From: Odobenus rosmarus divergens
Taxonomy: Eukaryota; Chordata; Mammalia; Carnivora; Odobenidae
NCBI RefSeq assembly: GCF_000321225.1
Contig: NW_004450466.1
Coordinates: 318,185 to 382,184, forward strand
Length of the DNA stretch: 64,000 bases
Direction: 5' to 3'
Under the pieces are notes generated by a model. It was not told the DNA's origin. It ran no database searches and worked only from the letters and a program-made list of their open reading frames with translations. A program made the translations under genes and the position numbers. Below are positions 25,640 to 37,505 of this stretch, one piece after another (position 1 is the stretch's first letter; each line of letters starts with the position of its first letter).

Positions 25640-28381
25640 CTCTGGACTACTTAGTAGAAGCGAAGCAAAATCTTTTCAGAGAGAACATCTCCACCCATAC
25701 TTTACAGGACTCTTCCAGAAAACACTCTACTAAGGATGAACTCAAAATTAAAAAATGACAACCCATTCCTTCCCTACTCTCTCAGCCTCAATCATGAGCA
25801 AGGGTCAGTAAACCCAAAGCAGCAGTATTTTACATGTAAGGACTTCAAATAATATCAGATGGGGACCACAAAGTAAAAATGTTTAAGAAAATTACAAATG
25901 TAAGAGGAGTTGAAACATCTGGAAAAAGAAGACATTATTAAAGATAAAAGATTGGTTTCAATGAAAAAAGACTTCATGTATGAGAAATACAGTCACTGAT
26001 ATTCAAAACTTAATGGTCAAAAGTTAAATGGCAAGCTTGACACAGCTGGAGTGAACTAGAAGCCAGGCTGGAGGAAATTACACGGACTTCAGCAGAGATA
26101 AAGAACAAGTAAGAGATACAGAGGAAAGATAAAAGCTTCAATTTATGTCCAGTAGGAATTCTAGAAGAAGAAATTAGAGAAAATAGAAGAAGCAATATAT
26201 GAAAAGAGCTGAGGATTTTTTAGTAATGATAAAACACATACTTTCAGATTCAGGAATCATAAGTCTCAAGCAGGATAAGTGAAAAATAGTATTTCGAAGA
26301 TTTCAGCTCAATTTATTGGATGTGGAATACATGTCTTTCTTATGTATTCTTTTGTAATCATTGGAAAGAAAAAAGCTTTGAAGACTGTCTACTCATCCAT
26401 TCAACCTAAAGTGAAGCACTGAATATGCTTATAGGCTGAAAGGAACAAAGCCTCCAATGAAACTTTAGGGTATGGGATTAAGAGCCCAGATAAGGGATGT
26501 GGCCTCTGACACTGAAGTTAAGAGGGGGATGCTGGGTGATCATGTAAGTAAGAAGGGCAGGAGATTTCTTATTTAAGTAGCAGGATAAAACAGAGTTGGG
26601 AAGGAATTGTGTAAATAGCTTGGGAGGACTGGCGAGACTCTTCTATAATTGTTGGGAATAAGAGAGGGAGAGGATTAAACAAAGATAATTTTCAGTCTCT
26701 TGGCTGACAATGAAGTATTGGGCAAATGTTTATTACATTTCTGGTATGTGCCTTTGTGGTTAACATTGTTCTGGAATTACTACTCAAATTATTAGAGAAG
26801 AAAAGTATAATCAGATAAAAGGAAAAATTATATGTATTTGTAGATTCTAATTAGACAAACTGATTCTAAAACTGAAAAAATAAACTTTAAAGAATAGCCA
26901 GAGAAACAATGCATAAGAAGGCCAAGAAAGTGAGAGGCGGGCTGCAGGTAAACCCAGTTATTTAAAAAGTTGTAACAATTTAAACATTTTAGAACTGGCA
27001 CATGAGAGTCCAGAGGTAAACCCATAAAGAAGTGACATTTTGATTTAGGGAAATACCTTACTCAACATATGTTATTAGAAAAAAACAAAACAAAACTGGA
27101 ATCCTATGTCATTTATACTTAAGTAAATTCCAGATTGGCTGAAAATTCAAATGTGAAAAATACTGTAAAAATAATGGAGAAAAATCCAAAACAAAACAAA
27201 CAAACAAAAAAAGATTGGATAAGTTTGGATATATACAAAGAAAACATTTCTGGATGGAAAAATACTATAAGCAAAGTTTAAAATATCAATAAATTGGGAA
27301 ACAATATCTAAATGTCAGCAAAGCACTAACTTAATACATCAAGTGATGTTAAGAATCAACATGGTAGAAAACTGTAAAGGACATAAACAGGCAATTCACA
27401 AAACAAAATAGATTTCGAACATTGGGAAAAATTCTTAACCTCATTCATAAATAAATGCAAGTTAAAATAATAATGATATAAATTTTAACCTCAGACTGGT
27501 AAAGATTATTTTTGACAAGGATGTAGTGAAATCAGTATCTTATTGGTTGTTGTTGAGTGTTAATTGGTAAAACCTTTTAGAGTATTCAATATTATCTTCC
27601 AGATTTTAAAAGGGTACCTATCATATCCTCTGACCTAGGTTTTTTCTATGTAGATAAACTCCCTTTTGGAATAAAAAAGTATATCAGTAAGTGATAGAGT
27701 AGGCATTTAGATGTGAGCTAGAGGCAAGGGAAGGTGATAAATCGGTTACATATTAGAAGTCTGGGGCACAACACCCTGACTTTGTGGCTTCCAAGACCCT
27801 GGGGCTAACAGACCAAGAGCCACAGGTGCAGAACTGGCTCTACACTTCCACCTCTGCCCCGGGGTAACCCCTACACTCGTTATAATATATTTGCATTGCA
27901 CTTTTTAGCCCCGCCCCATGGGCAAAGGCTGCCATGACAGTTTGGTACAAACCTTGTAGGGTCAAAAACTCCCCCTCCCAACCCGTGAGAGGAGTCCCCC
28001 AAATGACTGGAAGCAGTCTCCATAGAGACCGCCCCTCTATGAAGAAGATCCCCGCTCCTATAAAAAGAACCCCTATAGTCTTAGGGCAGTTGCCACCTCT
28101 GGGCCAGCCTACTCTCCCACCTTGAGAGTATACTGTCCCTAATAAATTGCTTTCTGCTATTTTCCTTCTGTCTTTACTGGAGTGCAGATCCTCAGGTAAA
28201 TCTTTCGTGGGGAATCCAAGAATCGACACCTCCATTCACACAAGGTGGACTATCCTACCAGGAATATAAGGATGCTTATTATAACAAAAAATAGGAAACA
28301 AATGTCCATCCATAAGCGACCAATTAAAATGACACCTTCATATAATCGCATATACATACAAAACTACGAAAAAGAATCTTA
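25640..28381 (+). mobile_element. Ancient L1 / HAL1-like remnant, split by an LTR
   Basis: A-rich sequence with L1 order: CAGGAATCATAAGTCTCAAG and CAGGATAAGTGAAAAATAG (ORF1-side), then GACATAAACAGGCAATTCAC, CTCATTCATAAATAAATGCA, GACAAGGATGTAGTGAAATC and TTAATTGGTAAAACCTTT (ORF2 carboxy end). After the LTR it resumes with AATATAAGGATGCTTATTAT and ATAGGAAACAAATGTCCATC. All frames are decayed; it probably comprises more than one insertion. Confidence 0.6.
27712..28240 (+). mobile_element. Solo LTR of an endogenous retrovirus (probably gammaretrovirus-like)
   Basis: A ~530-bp GC-richer block interrupts the old L1. It has a TATA-like CTATAAAAAG near 28058, an AATAAA within CCCTAATAAATTGC near 28140, a T/G-rich segment after it, and an end at TCCATTCACA. 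Start is set at a TG near 27712 but is uncertain, and I could not identify the target duplication. No internal retroviral genes are present on either side, so it is a solo LTR. Family assignment is inference from layout. Confidence 0.55.
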
Positions 28382-28575
28382 GGGGCCCCTGTGTGGCTCA
28401 ATGGGTTTAGCTACCCACTCTCGATTTGGGCTCAGGTCCTGATCTTAGGGTCCTGGGATTGAGCCTGGTGAGGGGCTCCACACTCAGCAGGGTGTCTGCT
28501 GGAGGATTCCCTCTGCCCCTCACCACGCTCACATGTGTGCTCTCTCTCTCAAATAAATACATCTTAAAAAAAAGA
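28382..28575 (+). mobile_element. Can-SINE
   Basis: Head AGGGGCCCCTGTGTGGCTCA, a CTCTCTCTC tract and AAATAAATACATCTT tail. It is diverged and in the older subfamily (GGGCTCAGGTCCTGATCTTA). Confidence 0.88.
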
Positions 28576-29040
28576 GAGAGAATGTTAAATATTCACTGAT
28601 AATAAAATATTTACGTGCTAGGAAGTATTCTAGGTATTGGAGCTCTAGTAGCTATAAACAAAAAGGCAAAAATCCCTATCTTCATGGAGCTCTTATTCCA
28701 ATAAGGGACAGGTAACAGTGAGAGGCACAAAAGGGTGGATAGGATGCTCATTAGTGTTAAAAAGAAGAGGAAGACGCAAGCACACAGAAATAAACATGTT
28801 TGTCTATGCACAGAAAATCTTTGACAGGTAGTAAAAGGAACCGATTGTCACCGGGAAGGAGGTCTCGAGATCTGAGAGGGAATCTTTGTTTCCTACGAAA
28901 ATGTGTTTCTCACCACATGTATATTAATTAAAAGGGGGAGAAAAGGTAAAAATCACAAGTCTTTCAAAAATTTTTGGTAACGTTCTCAGCCTCACAGAAT
29001 CATATGCTTAGGTCCTAAGTCCGAAGTAGGTTCTCAATAT
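28576..29040. other. Intergenic, nothing recognised
   Basis: A possible decayed MIR or L1 tail around 28600-28700 (GTATTCTAGGTATTGGAGCTC). No gene seen. Confidence 0.4.
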
Positions 29041-29507
29041 TGCCACCCTGCTACGCTGGGGACGCCGCCAATCAGGGGCGGGTATAGGGGCAGGCAGTGG
29101 GAAAAGGAGTTCCTAGAGGCATCCCAGTGTGTGGAGAGTCAGCCGGGGACAAAGCACAAACCATATAAAATATGAGTAAATGCTGACGTTACAGGGTATG
29201 GTAGAGAGGAAAACTAGGCGCTGTGAGAGCGAGTTCAGAAGGGAGAGCAGCGCCACGTTTCACTTCGGAAGAGCGAAGGTAGTGAGGCCGATTTTGCAGC
29301 TCTGCGCCTGCGCCAAACGGCAGCGCTTTTGCTCCCGGGGCCGCTGGGAGGCGCCGAAACGTTCGGACCTCGTTCCAAGGCCCTCAGGGGCGAAGGACGT
29401 TCGCTTTTTCCGGGTCGGGTATTGAAGAGAATCACTTCCTGTGACGGAGCTACGTCACTTCCACTTAAGATCGGCGTCTGGTCTGTGGGAACCCACGCGG
29501 TTTCAAC
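29041..29507 (+). promoter_or_regulatory. RSL24D1: RSL24D1 promoter and 5'UTR, CpG-rich
   Basis: GC and CpG content rise sharply from about 29050 and stay high to about 29700. A CCAAT box beside a GC box (GCCAATCAGGGGCGGG, 29066-29082) lies about 430 bp before the start codon. Nearer the start are two TCACTTCC ETS-type sites at 29432-29439 and 29455-29462, and a CRE-like TACGTCAC at 29451-29458. A pyrimidine run CTTTTTCC at 29404-29411 resembles the 5'TOP starts of ribosome-related genes; placing the transcription start there is inference. Confidence 0.7.
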
Positions 29508-29588
29508 ATGCGTATCGAGAAGTGTTATTTCTGTTCGGGCCCTATTTACCCCGGCCACGGCATGATGTTTGTCCGCAACGATTGCAAG
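29508..29588 (+). CDS. RSL24D1: RSL24D1 coding exon 1 (residues 1-27)
   Basis: It starts at ATG 29508 (context TTTCAACATGC) and encodes [20 protein letters not shown] then FVRNDCK, ending in phase 0 at donor GTGAGGCG. CYFC (Cys6, Cys9) is the first half of the L24-type zinc ribbon. RSL24D1 (yeast Rlp24) is a nucleolar pre-60S assembly factor that occupies the eL24 position and is removed in the cytoplasm by the AAA-ATPase Afg2/SPATA5 before eL24 binds. No earlier in-frame ATG makes a better start, and the protein length equals the family's usual 163 aa. Confidence 0.97.
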
Positions 29589-30329
29589 GTGAGGCGCCCA
29601 GAACCAGCGCGCGCTCTGCGACGCTCCCGCGAGCGTGAGGCCGCGCCAGCTAGGCGCCGGCTCCTCCTGCGGCTGGGGCGTTTGGCTCGGGTTTTCCGCG
29701 CTGCCCTCACAAGAGGGTGATTTTACGAGGAGCTCTGGCCTTGTCCTGGACCTGGGGAATTTCTCCTTGTGGGTGTCCCAAACCGAGCTGGTCACCAACC
29801 CAGCCTTGGACAGGCTGGCGGCGGTGAGGTTCCCCAGTTATTTGAGCCAGCGCAGAATGGAATCTAGGGGTGTGTTCGGGCTGTTTGGTCACTCTTGTAC
29901 GTGAGTGAAGTTTTTGAATTCAGTAAATTTTGTTGAATGAATGCCCAGTCAAGCATCATTGCTAAGATCTGTGTCCATAGAGATGAGTAAGACTTGGGAA
30001 TGTCCGTGACGTGTAGACGTTGACTGAAATGTTGCCTATGGCTTAGTAGTAGTTAACGTATTACGAAGGCGGGCGCAGGTGAGTTGGGGAGGGTCATATG
30101 TGAAAAGGCTCAGAAAGGAGATGTCATTTATCCTGGATCTTGAATGTTGCGTAAAAAAGTGAGGAGAGTACATTCTAGGTGGAAGTAAAGTGAACGGTTG
30201 AGTAGAGGCTCAGCGAAGCAGTCTTAAGGAAGTGAGTGGATTGTATATCGTGATAGAGGCTTCGGGTAAGGCTATAAATACACATGTAAGTCTGTATATA
30301 AAAAGATACGTACAGAAACATAAAATATA

Positions 30330-30835
30330 GGGCGCCTGGGTGGCTCAGACGTTAAGCGTCTGCCTTCGGCTCAGGTCATGATCCCAGGGTCCCAGTATTT
30401 TGGCTTGTGATATATACACACAGGTTTGTGATCTGTATACACAATTTGAAATGTTTATACCTCATTTTGACCTTTTTTTAATGGGTCACATCTTCTAGGT
30501 ATGATAATTCAACTTAAGATTCTTTGTCAAGATCCATGTACTCCAAAGTAGTACTTTTTCTCTTCAGATTTCCTCTACATGAACAAATTGCAGTGTGTTC
30601 TAAGACATTACAAAGTAATAAAATACGTATTTTAGACTTCTTATGAGTCCCAGTAAGCCATTTCAGGGGCACATTGAAGCATCATTAAATCATAAGTTCG
30701 CACTGATAAAGGGCCATATCTTCTGGGATAAAGCAGGCGGGAAGCCTGCTTCTCCCTCTCCCAGTCCTCCTGCTTGTGTTCCCTCTCTCGCTGTCTCTGT
30801 CTCTGTCAAATGAATAAATAAAATCTTTAAAGAAA
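30330..30835 (+). mobile_element. Can-SINE interrupted by a 332-bp copied segment
   Basis: The SINE head (GGGCGCCTGGGTGGCTCAG) runs to about 30392 (CCCAGGGTCCC). The SINE resumes at 30734 with CAGGCGGGAAGCCTGCTTCT and runs to its AAATGAATAAATAAAATC tail. About 30 bp of SINE body expected between the halves is missing. Imperfect AAACATAAAA flanks form the target duplication. The interrupting segment is described separately. Confidence 0.92.
30393..30733 (+). repeat. Copy 1 of a 332-bp intronic duplication (inserted copy)
   Basis: 30402-30733 aligns without gaps to 33015-33346, with about nine substitutions (about 97% identity). The short flank CAGTATTTT (30393-30401) also matches 33003-33011. 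This copy sits inside a SINE, so it is the derived copy. Confidence 0.95.
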
Positions 30836-33002
30836 AACATAAAACATAAACATAATTATGAGGACTGGTTGCGATAGACTTTGAATGATACATGAATTTG
30901 TCTTATGGTAGAATGTATCTCATTCTATGTTTATTTAACACATTGTTTCATAGAATTCGACCTTTCATATTTGCTTCTGAATCACTGGGCACTTGTAAAA
31001 AAAAAAGATTCCTCGTTTCCACTAAATCTGTTAAATTGGTATCTTTGTGGGGAGGAGAAGAGGACCTAGGACTCTGTATTTAACAGGTGACTTTGATATG
31101 CCAAGGAATTACAGATCCTATGTCATCACCTTATATCTCTTACAGACAGAAGATATTGACATCATTAATTAGGAGCAAGGGGTTCCTGCGGAAAGTGTGG
31201 GACCAAAGAAACTTGAAAGAACATGCAGAAGATTTTTGAATACCTGCTCTCAGGAACATGATTAAAAGTTTATAGAAACGAACTAAATAATTGTTAGGTT
31301 GGCATTTAATTCACAGTGGGCACTGTGGCTTTGTAGATGATCTGGTCATCATAATTTTATGATTTTTGTCGAGCAGTGCTTCTCAGGTGGGTATAGAAAT
31401 TAGAACAACAGATCATGGGAGCTATCTAGAGTTGGGTGTTGATCTGGCAGACACAGTGGAAGTTCATGTTGATGAGGAAGTCTGTATTGCTAGCAAGGAC
31501 AGGTTTGAATTGGCTGGCAGCCAGCTTACTCTTGGGAATACCAGTGGATCCAAAATAGAGTTGGCTGGGGATATAAGAAGCAGAGGCCCTGAAGCACTAA
31601 GGAAGATAGGTATCTCATTTTTTTCTGTGTTAGTGATTCCCAGATCTGTGTCTTTTTAGCTCTAGTCTGAATTTTCCACTGGATGGGGAAATCCTGTTTG
31701 TACCTAACAGTGAGCCTAGTGAAAGAGTTCCTAATTACCTCAAATCTTTTTTGTTTCTGAATAAATACCACTGTCATATGCCTAGACAGTTTTGCTAGAA
31801 ATGTGAGTCATCTTTGAACCTTTCACCTTTAATTTAGTTATCAAGTCTTATCCATCTGCCTCTGCAGAGTATGGTTGTCTTTGTTTTTTTTTCTGCCCTC
31901 CCACTCTGGTTCCAGATTAGGCACTGGTCACTTTTATAGCCTCCTAACCAGTCTTTCTGCCTTTTTCCTCTTAGCTTTTGAGACTGTTTTTCATAGAAAC
32001 CTCCCCACTTACACTTCTTGGGTAGCTTCGTAATGGTAGAATTAGTGTTAATGTTCCATATTTTCATATACCTTGCAAACATAAAAAATACAAGCACCGT
32101 TAATGAGTCCTTAATAAGTGTTCAATCAGTGGAATTTAGGAAAGAGTTGAACTTTGAAGCTGAAGTATTAGATCATTTGTTGAAAACTGAGGATGATGTT
32201 AGAGGACTAGCTTAAAAGGGAAACTTGGCGCCTATGAAGTTTTGCCTCACAATCCATCCATCACTTACCCCACCATATATTTAACCGCTCCCTTATTTTT
32301 ATTTCCATATTACTTAAACATGTATCATTGTATGTATTGTGTATGCCCTATCCTGATTTCAATGTCTCCTTTGTAAATTGAAACTATTAAAATGCTAGCC
32401 TAAGCTTCTCAGGGTAGAATACCATATTTTAATTATTCTTGTATCTCTAGCACCTGATAATATCAGCTACATAGTAGATCCTTCTTATTTGTTGATTGAA
32501 TTCCCTTCACATCTTCAGTGATTCCATTCTCTTCAGGTACTTCATTGTCTTTTTTAGTTAACATCTATTAGATACAAAGTTCAAGTAGCCTTCTCTATCT
32601 TTCCATTGGCTTTCTTTGGAATTGAGACCCAGGACAAGTTCAGACATCTCATTTGGTATATCTCAGAAATGGGGACTTGTCTAGGAGTTATCTAGTAGGT
32701 ATTAAACATAGGAAGCTTTTACTTAAAAAGGTAATAGTCCTTTGGGCTGAAAATACAAAAAAAAATTTACTGATAATGAATTCATAGTGGGGTACTCCAG
32801 GAGACCCACTTGTGTTCATATATTTCTGTTTGCTCTGAAACTAATTCAACAATATAGACGTGTTTTGACTCCTGTCCTCTCTAGGAGGTACTGACCTGGA
32901 TCAGATTAAACTAGTATTATACTGTTTCTAAGAAAACTGTGTCCTAGTGTGTATAGGGACCTGCTTGAATTCCCCCATAGAACAAAGTGTACATAAAATG
33001 AA
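30836..33002. other. RSL24D1 intron 1, no exon recognised
   Basis: A 97-codon open frame at 31366-31659 (plus) has no recognisable family and no known RSL24D1 exon corresponds to it. The rest is unique-looking intron. Confidence 0.4.
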
Positions 33003-33346
33003 CAGTATTTTAAAGGCTTGTGATACATACACACAGGTTTGTGATCTGTATACACAATTTGAAATGTTTATACCTCATTTTGACCTTTTTTTAATGGGTC
33101 ACATCTTCTAGGTATGATAATTCAACTTAAGATTCTTTGTCAAGATCCATGTACTCCAAAGTAGTACTTTTTCTCTTCAGATTTCCTCTACATGAACAAA
33201 TTGCAGTGTATTCTCAGACATTACAAAGTAATAAAATATGTATTTTAGATTTCTGATGAGTCCCAGTAAGCCATTTCAGGGGCACATTGAAGCATCATTA
33301 AACCATAAGTTAGCACTGATAAAGGGTCATATCTTCTGGGATAAAG
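33003..33346 (+). repeat. Copy 2 (source copy) of the 332-bp intronic duplication
   Basis: 33015-33346 matches 30402-30733 in direct orientation. It is embedded in unique intron sequence with no repeat at its borders, consistent with being the original. Confidence 0.95.
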
Positions 33347-33899
33347 GTGTAAAAAAGTATTGAAGAATTTTCCTAGTAGACCTATGAATAAATACTTTAG
33401 AACACAAATCTATACCCAGTGTTAGTTGCTTTTTGAAATTATTTTGTGCTTTTAACAAAAAGCATAGAACCAAACGAGTTTCAGAATAGGTGTTTGAAAC
33501 TTTCACCCCCATTGAGGTATATAGCAAGTGAAATCTGAGAATTATTGTTTAGGAAGGGGTTTAAATAAATGACTTTCCTTGAAACCATTGTTTTTATTCA
33601 AGATGATTATAGGTTTTATTGTTAATATATAAAAATGGTAGTTTTTAACCATATATTTGGGGCCCTTCAGCCATTAGTTGTGATGATATTTGGTAGTTAA
33701 ATAATAGTCAAAAATAATTCAGTTTACATTTAATCTTACATGTCTCACATATTTCTAAATGGTGTTGTAAGTACAAGGAATTGTTAGTGAGAACCATTGT
33801 CATTTCTCAGACTTTGCATTATATTTTGTCTGGCATGCATAACATCCTAGGAGAGAAACATTCTTAATGTTGACTCCAGTGTTTTAACTTTTCTTGTAG
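33347..33899. other. RSL24D1: RSL24D1 intron 1, distal part
   Basis: Nothing is recognised until the acceptor TTTTCTTGTAG at 33889-33899. Confidence 0.5.
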
Positions 33900-34013
33900 G
33901 TGTTCAGATTCTGTAAATCCAAATGTCATAAAAACTTTAAAAAGAAGCGGAATCCTCGCAAGGTCAGGTGGACTAAAGCATTCCGTAAAGCAGCTGGTAA
34001 AGAGCTTACAGTG
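33900..34013 (+). CDS. RSL24D1: RSL24D1 coding exon 2 (residues 28-65)
   Basis: It encodes [20 protein letters not shown] and [18 protein letters not shown], in phase 0 at both ends, between acceptor TTCTTGTAG and donor GTGAGTATA. Cys32 and Cys36 complete the C4 zinc ribbon begun in exon 1. The following [20 protein letters not shown] stretch is the basic rRNA-binding part shared with eL24. Confidence 0.98.
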
Positions 34014-34765
34014 GTGAGTATAGTTAGTTTTAACTTTTGTGTGGGAGGGTTATTATTAGGTATTAAATGTAATTTAACTATAACAAGACTTTCTGTGATA
34101 AGATTGGTGAGTGATTTATTTGTATTTGGCTATTGTAATAGTATTCTCACATGATCCTAAAAACCATAAATCTGTAGAATTCTGTAAAGGAAATAAATTC
34201 CTAATTCAATTTATGGAAGTGATTTTCCTTATTCTCAAAAAACCATTTTTTAGCTCCTGCAAACAAAAGGGAAAATCATTTAAATGGATCAGGGTGAAGT
34301 TAGAAATTACTACTCAAGGATTTTGAGAGGAAGCTAAGACATTAAAGGATTCCTGAATACCATTGAAGGCTCTGATGAGATTTGTTGTAGACTCATTTGT
34401 TAGTTTCTGGATTTCCTTACAGGACTTTGAGAGCAGAGAAGTGTGTTGATTGAAGGAGGAATAGTGGGAAGTCAGGGGTGAGGGAATTTCATGCATGAGT
34501 GTCCATCGTCAGGTTGTTGTTAACTGAGTTGGTAGAAGGGCCTGGTGAAACTTGTCCACATTTGACCCCTATAAAGGAGGACGTGAAAGCTGCTGCACAA
34601 GCTGCCTTTGAAGGAGAAAGATCATTAAACTGTTCTTCCCTCCATGACGTCCCTCTTTCCCACCTATCTACTCCTTTAAGGGCAGTTTCTAAGCAGTTGC
34701 TATGAAGCCCCTTCCTGGCTTCATTTTCAACGAATGGGAAGAATATATTTTGACAAGATGCAAAG
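34014..34765. other. RSL24D1 intron 2, first part; nothing recognised
   Basis: No repeat I can name and no plausible exon. Confidence 0.45.
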
Positions 34766-34775
34766 CCAAATCACA

Positions 34776-34975
34776 TTTTTTTTTTTTTTTAAGATTTTAT
34801 TTATTTATTTGACAGAGAGAGCGAGAGAGCACAAGCAGGGGGAACAGTAGAGGGAGAGGGAGAAGCAGGCTCCCCGCCAAGCAGGGAGCCCAATGTGGGG
34901 CTCGATTCCAGGACCCTGAGATCATGACCTGAGCCAAAGGCAGACGCTTAACCGTCTGAGCCACCCAGGCGCCCC
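34776..34975 (-). mobile_element. Can-SINE with TSD
   Basis: Antisense, ending GGCGCCCC, little diverged. CCAAATCACA flanks it at 34766-34775 and 34976-34985. Confidence 0.95.
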
Positions 34976-34985
34976 CCAAATCACA

Positions 34986-35891
34986 GTTATTGTCACAAAA
35001 ATAATTTCCAGTATGGACAAGAATAAATAGCACTTCAAACGCAAGTGACAACTGCATGAGTGAAGAAAGGATGCCAGTCACAGTCATTTGCTGGTGACCA
35101 GTTACCTTGTCATTGCTGAGGTTATTGTGATTTAACAGGTCATGTGTATATAATGAAATAGGTAAATACAGAGTTAGTGCTGTTCCATTTGCCTATCTCA
35201 TAGATTTGAAAACTAAGAAATAGAACTGTAGTTTTTCTAAGAAACCTGTAGCATTTCTAAAATTGTTTCACATGTTTTAAGGTAAATAGGATTTACTAAC
35301 TCTCAAAATACCAACTACATTTAGAGGGGACCAGAAAAATTTCTGGGAGAAAATTTGTCATCAAAGCAGCACCACATTTATTTGAAGATGTGTAGTTGTA
35401 CACCTTTATGCTATAATAGAGGTATATAAATATTGAAATATATAAACATGATAGGTATATAGGTTGAACAATATGAAGTTCTCAATGTTTGACTCTTTTT
35501 GATCTATGAAAAGTGGTAATTCATATGGTTCAGCCTAATAGAAAGTTTTCTGCCTGTGAGTCTCATCTAGGAATGGGAAATTAGGGAAGCCTCTTCAGTT
35601 TGTTTGAAATCTCCATGATTGTTGTATGACCCTCTGAAGAATGGGGCTGATACCCTCCTCCTCTTTTCTTAAAAGTTACTTGTATATAGATTGATATTTC
35701 AGTAGGGCTGTCTTGTATACCTGGTGTGTAAAGAAGTAGTATGAAAACTTTGGCATTTGCTAGGGTCACCCTGGGGAAATCTTAATATATGTCTGTGGTT
35801 TGAAACACAACTCTTGTGACAAGGAGGATAAGTTTTTAAGAAATGTTTCTTTTGTATCTCTCTTAAAACCGTATTTTCCCCTTTCTTACAG
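34986..35891. other. RSL24D1 intron 2, second part
   Basis: AT-rich, nothing recognised. It ends in the acceptor CCCTTTCTTACAG. Confidence 0.45.
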
Positions 35892-35964
35892 GATAATTCA
35901 TTTGAATTTGAAAAACGTAGAAATGAACCTGTCAAATACCAGCGAGAGTTATGGAATAAAACTA
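35892..35964 (+). CDS. RSL24D1: RSL24D1 coding exon 3 (residues 66-90)
   Basis: It encodes [20 protein letters not shown] and WNKT plus the first base of Ile90. Acceptor TTCTTACAG, donor GTAAGTCAC. The [13 protein letters not shown] segment is characteristic of the RSL24D1/Rlp24 family and differs from canonical eL24, which settles paralogue identity. Confidence 0.98.
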
Positions 35965-36175
35965 GTAAGTCACAAAGAATTATCAGGAATTTTCAGGAGA
36001 GATTGTTTTGGGATATTACTTTGAATTTAATGTTTAAATATGAATATTCTTTTCATTGGTTAGCTTTTATTCTTAATTTTCATTTTAATGGTTCTGTTGT
36101 AGTTACATCTTTTATGATAAGCTGCCCCAAATTTTTTTCAGAATTGGCTCATATAGCCATTATAAAAGTAATGTC

Positions 36176-36366
36176 GGGGCTCCTAGGTGGCTCAGTTTGT
36201 TAAGCGTCCAACTCTTGGTTTCAGCTCAGGTCATGATCTCAGGGTCATGGGATGGAGCCCCACTTTGGGCTCTGCACTCAGTGTGGAGTCTGCTGGAGAT
36301 TCTCTCCTCCCCCTGCTCCTCCCCCTGCTCACTCCTCTCTAAAATAAATAAAATCTTTAAAAAAAT
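36176..36366 (+). mobile_element. Can-SINE, older subfamily
   Basis: Head CGGGGCTCCTAGGTGGCTCA, GGTTTCAGCTCAGGTCATGA variant, tail AAATAAATAAAATCTTT. Confidence 0.93.
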
Positions 36367-36946
36367 TGCAATTATTAGATTTGATATTATTTGGAGTGTC
36401 TATACAGGGATATAAAAAGATCTAAAAATCTGAGAATAGAGGTGGAGAATTCTTTTTTGTGGTGAGTGTGGCATAGTTAAAATATACACAAAACCTAACA
36501 TACTTTACATGTTTAAATAATTTGGTTTAGGGATATAAACATTATATTCTGCATACCTTATGAAACGTAATGCTTCTGTAAAATTAAAAAGTACAGCACT
36601 TAAGGTGATAATTATATTTCCTAAGAGAACTTCTAAGTGCATGACTTAGGTATAAATCAAGCTATAGGCTACTGAAGTTAAAAGCAAGGATAACTAGTCC
36701 TTTTCTTTTTTCATTTTTCTGAGGTAGGCAGAGACTAATGAAAAAAAAAAAAATCCCATATGTAGTAAAACTAAATTCCTTAAGCTAGCTTGTAGATGCC
36801 CCTGTGTGTGTGTTTGAGGCCCTTGGCCTTGACTTTTCTTCTCCCTACAGCTGTCTTATGCAGTCTTTAGCCATTTCTAGGCTTGGGTATAGAGGTGATA
36901 TAGTTGGTTTGTTAATTAGCAGTCCCCAGGGCTCAGAGTCTATCAG
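36367..36946. other. RSL24D1 intron 3, nothing recognised
   Basis: AT-rich intron. Confidence 0.45.
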
Positions 36947-37145
36947 TTTTTTTTTTTTTTTTTTAAGATTTTATTTATTTGACAGAGCGGGGGGAGGGGA
37001 ATGGGAAAGAGCAAAGCAGGCTCCCTGCTGCGCAGGCCCCCTCACCCCCTCCCCTTTTCTCAATGCAGGGCTCAGTCCCAAAATCCTGGAATCATGACCT
37101 GAGCTGAAGGCATATACTTAACCGACTGAGCCACCCAGGTGCCCC
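36947..37145 (-). mobile_element. Can-SINE
   Basis: Antisense, ending GGTGCCCC, with an expanded CCCCCTCACCCCCTCC part near 37040. Flanks GAGTCTATCAG / GACTTTATCAG are an imperfect duplication. Confidence 0.92.
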
Positions 37146-37505
37146 GACTTTATCAGATTTGAATGGATCATGGGCAGGGCATCCTTTTCATCACCTTTTG
37201 CCCAGTCATAGCACTTCAGGGGAGGAATTGAAAAATTAGGGTCTTTGTGGTAGTATTTGTCACCCTCTAAAGCTTTTTATCTTCCTAGACCATGTGGAGA
37301 AATCAGAGTCCAGTTTTGGAATTGCATTTTCCACATGGCCTTAAGTATTTTGCCTTTTTGTGTTTTGTTTTTTTAAAGTCTTTCCTTCTGTTTTATAGTT
37401 AGAGGAAGAGTTAATTTCTGAAAAGTTGATTTTACAGGTTTATTTGGTAAGGAAATAACACTGATTCAAACTCAGTGATTTCTGAAGAGATTAATAGGAT
37501 TCTTT
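37146..37505. other. RSL24D1 intron 3, nothing recognised
   Basis: No recognised feature. Confidence 0.4.

Noticed and set aside
31366..31659. 97-codon open frame in RSL24D1 intron 1
   Set aside because: No recognisable domain, and the RSL24D1 coding sequence is complete without it.
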